The notes under the pieces: generated by a model
The model's database searches: none
Told to the model about the DNA's origin: nothing
What the model saw: only the letters and a program-made list of their open reading frames with translations
Translations under genes and position numbers: made by a program
In this document: one piece after another, positions 20,070 to 22,247 of the stretch
Layout of the letters: every line of letters starts with the position of its first letter
Numbering within the stretch: the stretch's first letter is position 1
NCBI GenBank assembly: GCA_964462125.1
Contig: CAYWXT010000075.1
Span: 1 to 22,247, forward strand
Length of the DNA stretch: 22,247 nucleotides
Reading direction: 5' to 3'
Origin: JAWLFY01 sp964462125
Lineage (GTDB): Bacteria > Planctomycetota > Planctomycetia > Pirellulales > Pirellulaceae

Positions 20070-21077
20070 GTGAAGATCGCCGTGTTCAGCAGTAAGCCAT
20101 ATGACGAGTGTTTCCTGGAAGCCGCTAACCGGTCGCTCGGTTACGAGCTGACGTTTTTCGAGGCTCGCTTGACCGTCGAGACGGTCGGCTTGGCGACTGG
20201 TTTTTCGGCGATCTGTGTATTCGTCAACGACCGGCTCGACGCGCCGGTCCTGGAGTCGCTGGCGGAAGGGGGAACGCGGATCATCGCGCTGCGCTGTGCG
20301 GGGTTCAACAACGTCGACCTTTCGGCCGCCCGAAAGTCGGGCCTGAAAGTGGTTCGCGTTCCCACCTACTCACCGCATAGCGTGGCCGAGCATACGGTGG
20401 CGCTGATTCTGACCCTCAACCGTAAAATCCACCGGGCCCACGCGCGGGTGCGGGAGGGCAATTTTTCTCTGAACGGGCTGCTCGGGTTTGACCTGCACGG
20501 ACGGACCGTTGGCATCGTCGGGACCGGCCAAATCGGGCTCTGCGTGGCTCAAATCATGCGAGGTTTCGGCTGCCACTTATTGGGATTCGACCCCGATCCC
20601 AACGAGGACGGCAAGTCGCTGGGGATGCAATACGTCACCGTCAAAGAATTGCTTGCCCAATCTGATATCGTGACGCTGCATTGTCCGCTGACGCCCCAGA
20701 CGCGTCACCTGATCGACGCCGAGGCAATCCGCGGCATGAAACAGGGCGCGATGTTGATCAATACTAGTCGCGGGGCGGTCGTCGATACGCAAGCAGTGAT
20801 TGCAGGGTTGAAAGGCGGACAAATCGGCTACCTCGGGCTCGACGTCTACGAAGAGGAGGCCGACTATTTTTTTGAAGACCTTTCCGAGGAAGTCATCACC
20901 GACGACACGTTCGCTCGCTTGCTGACGTTCCCGAACGTCGTTGTCACCGGACACCAAGCCTTTTTTACTCATGAGGCGCTCCAAAACATCGCCGAAACGA
21001 CGCTCCACAATGTTCGCGAGCTCGAACAGTCAGGAGAGTCGATCAACGAGGTCGGCGCGGCGAAGCTCAACGCCTGA
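20070..21077 (+). CDS. ldhA: D-lactate dehydrogenase-type 2-hydroxyacid dehydrogenase
   Basis: The 335-aa product matches the D-isomer-specific 2-hydroxyacid dehydrogenases, closest to D-LDH. Catalytic residues are all in place: Arg234 in NTSRG, Asp258 and Glu263 in LDVYEEE, His295 in TGHQAFFT. The NAD-binding loop is GTGQIG (151-156). The enzyme reduces pyruvate to D-lactate with NADH, typically in fermentation; the exact acid is inferred from similarity to LdhA, including the EEEADYFFED segment. The start is GTG at 20070-20072, supported by AGGAG at 20059-20063 with 6-bp spacing. Length is normal (about 330). The cytoplasmic enzyme lies alone between a 99-bp gap and a convergent gene. Confidence 0.93.
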   Translation: MKIAVFSSKPYDECFLEAANRSLGYELTFFEARLTVETVGLATGFSAICVFVNDRLDAPVLESLAEGGTRIIALRCAGFNNVDLSAARKSGLKVVRVPTYSPHSVAEHTVALILTLNRKIHRAHARVREGNFSLNGLLGFDLHGRTVGIVGTGQIGLCVAQIMRGFGCHLLGFDPDPNEDGKSLGMQYVTVKELLAQSDIVTLHCPLTPQTRHLIDAEAIRGMKQGAMLINTSRGAVVDTQAVIAGLKGGQIGYLGLDVYEEEADYFFEDLSEEVITDDTFARLLTFPNVVVTGHQAFFTHEALQNIAETTLHNVRELEQSGESINEVGAAKLNA

Positions 21078-21227
21078 GTTGCGGTCGTCCCCATCGCTGT
21101 TGACGCCCACGGGGCAATCATGCATTTGTTGAATGCTGCGTGACCTCGGCTACCGAGACGATAGCTCCGCCGCAGTCCATTCCAGCGGTCGTTCGGGAGA
21201 GCGGGTGGGGGAGGTGGCGCCGCTTCA

Positions 21228-21962
21228 TCAAAATGCCTCTGGATCAAGGGCGTAGAAACGCATCAACAACTGGAACAGGTCTGGGTGTCGCTGGCGCATC
21301 ATCGCAGGATTTTCAAAAAACGCTTCACTGGCAACCGCAAAGAACTCGGCGGGGTTGGTGGCCGCATAGGGATCGAACAACGTGTGCCGCCCAGCCTTCA
21401 GATCACGCAGCAGCCAATCGAACTCTTGTGCGGCGATTTCATCCCATCTCCTCTGATCGTTCGGGTCGGGGAAATGAATGGAGCCCCCCATTTCGCCATC
21501 GAGCCCATCGAGATGGTGGGCGAACTCATGGATCACGACATTGGTGCCGTCACGTCCGCCGCGAAGCTGTTGGACTTCGGGCCAGCTCAATACCACATTC
21601 CCCTCGTCCCAGGCTTCGCCGACGACGTGCGTGACCACCCCGTCATCATATCGCTCGATCACATCGGGGAAGATCAGGATCGAGCTGACCGTGTCGAAAT
21701 AATAGTCCCGGGTCCCGAGCAACATCAGGGCGGCCTGCGCGGCGATCGCCACCCGCATCTCCGCGACCACACTCAGCCCGTCACACCCCTCCCACGTCCG
21801 CTCGGCGAGCAGCACCTTGACGCGATCGTCCAATTGTTGCCGGGTTGATTCCCGAAACCCCGTATAGCCTGACACATAGCCAGCGATCGTCTCCCGCTGC
21901 GACGCGGCAAGCGGCGCTTCGATCAGCTTGCGCCGCCGACGGCGTCGAATAAACGACCACAT
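21228..21962 (-). CDS. mtfA: MtfA-type zinc metallopeptidase
   Basis: The 244-aa product has the MtfA family features: a basic start (MWSFIRRRRRRKL), YYFDTVSSILIFPD (87-100), GEAWDEGNVVLSWPEV, the HExxH motif HEFAH at 145-149 followed by HLDGLDG, and the late Glu in NPAEFFAVASEAFFENP (about 203-219) as the third zinc ligand. In E. coli, MtfA binds the glucose repressor Mlc and is an aminopeptidase; whether that applies here is unknown. ATG 21962 is preferred because GGTGGGGGATTGAGC provides a ribosome binding site just upstream. ATG 21986 overlaps the upstream stop (ATGA) and is the alternative, giving 252 aa. It is coupled to the epimerase gene on the same strand. Confidence 0.9.
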   Translation of the reverse strand: MWSFIRRRRRRKLIEAPLAASQRETIAGYVSGYTGFRESTRQQLDDRVKVLLAERTWEGCDGLSVVAEMRVAIAAQAALMLLGTRDYYFDTVSSILIFPDVIERYDDGVVTHVVGEAWDEGNVVLSWPEVQQLRGGRDGTNVVIHEFAHHLDGLDGEMGGSIHFPDPNDQRRWDEIAAQEFDWLLRDLKAGRHTLFDPYAATNPAEFFAVASEAFFENPAMMRQRHPDLFQLLMRFYALDPEAF

Positions 21963-21982
21963 GCTCAATCCCCCACCATTGT

Positions 21983-22247
21983 TCATCCACCGGCCGACTC
22001 CAGTCGCTCGGCGCCGAGCAAATACCGCAGGCACGAATCCAGCTCCTGGAAGCGGAAATGGTAACCGGAGTCGGACAGTCGCTGAGAGGAGACGCGGAAG
22101 CTGGCCAATAGCAGGGCATCGGCCATTTCCCCGAGCGCCAATCGCAAGACTGCGGCTGGGGCGGGAAGCGAGGCAGGACGCCGCAAGACACGGCCGAGTG
22201 TGTTGGCGAAGTCTCTGTTGATCAGCGGTTGTGGGGCGACGAAGTTC
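21983..22247 (-). CDS. TIGR01777-type NAD-dependent epimerase, 3' part only
   Basis: The visible 87 residues run from the window edge to a TGA at 21983-21985; the 5' part is outside the window. The segment NFVAPQPLINRDFANTLGRVL, followed by RRPASLPAPAAVLRLALGEMADALLL and ending SDSGYHFRFQELDSCLRYLL, is the characteristic C-terminal substrate-domain region of the SDR-type TIGR01777 sugar epimerases (YfcH-like). These enzymes are nucleoside-diphosphate-sugar epimerase relatives whose substrate is not established. Its stop lies within a possible ATGA overlap with an alternative mtfA start. The N-terminal Rossmann part cannot be assessed. Confidence 0.85.
   Translation of the reverse strand, partial: NFVAPQPLINRDFANTLGRVLRRPASLPAPAAVLRLALGEMADALLLASFRVSSQRLSDSGYHFRFQELDSCLRYLLGAERLESAGG

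Overview
The window is GC-rich chromosomal DNA from a bacterium that is most likely a planctomycete of the Pirellulales type (Rhodopirellula relatives). The reasons are two tandem Gfo/Idh/MocA-family genes with export signals, a secreted seven-repeat FG-GAP protein, a DUF1571-type protein beside a large secreted protein of unknown function, an N-terminally extended ThiE, sparse Shine-Dalgarno sites in front of ribosomal genes, and frequent GTG/TTG starts. This assignment comes from gene content and protein style only; no 16S rRNA gene is present.

Layout. 1-1400 is an accessory-looking patch. It holds a compact parDE toxin-antitoxin cassette with its own promoter and terminator on the minus strand, an unidentified small ORF whose 5' part is built of four perfect 21-bp tandem repeats, tRNA-Arg(CCU), and a palindromic intergenic element. 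1601-5670 holds thiE (thiamine phosphate synthase with an N-terminal extension), a convergent membrane-anchored TlpA-type thioredoxin, a divergent secreted propeller-like protein, a CYTH-domain enzyme, and a small secreted protein with duplicated Cys clusters under its own predicted promoter. 5683-8232 (minus) carries the two Gfo/Idh/MocA oxidoreductases. 8315-11744 (minus) is a probable operon: a TolQ/ExbB-type proton-channel protein, an ExbD-like coiled-coil protein, a second possible ExbD-like protein, a RarD/EamA transporter and a tiny membrane protein. 11916-13591 (minus) holds the FG-GAP protein overlapping a MazG-like pyrophosphohydrolase gene by 4 bp. It is followed by a MaoC-type hydratase (plus) and a convergent prepilin-peptidase homologue that lacks the second catalytic Asp.

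15771-17147 (plus) is a translation operon, rplM-rpsI-infA (L13, S9, IF-1), with a predicted promoter, a repeated 14-mer in the rplM leader, and a TTG start on infA. 17351-19970 (plus) is a pair of secreted or anchored planctomycete-type proteins of unknown role. 20070-21077 is a D-lactate dehydrogenase-type 2-hydroxyacid dehydrogenase. The window ends on the minus strand with an MtfA-type zinc peptidase and, upstream of it, the 3' part of a TIGR01777-type epimerase that runs off the window edge.

No CRISPR array, rRNA gene, complete insertion sequence, prophage or recognised defence system is visible. The least ordinary items are the TolQ/ExbB plus two-ExbD-like module, the Asp-to-Thr prepilin-peptidase homologue, the tandem-repeat small ORF next to the tRNA, and the rplM leader repeats with the TTG-started infA.
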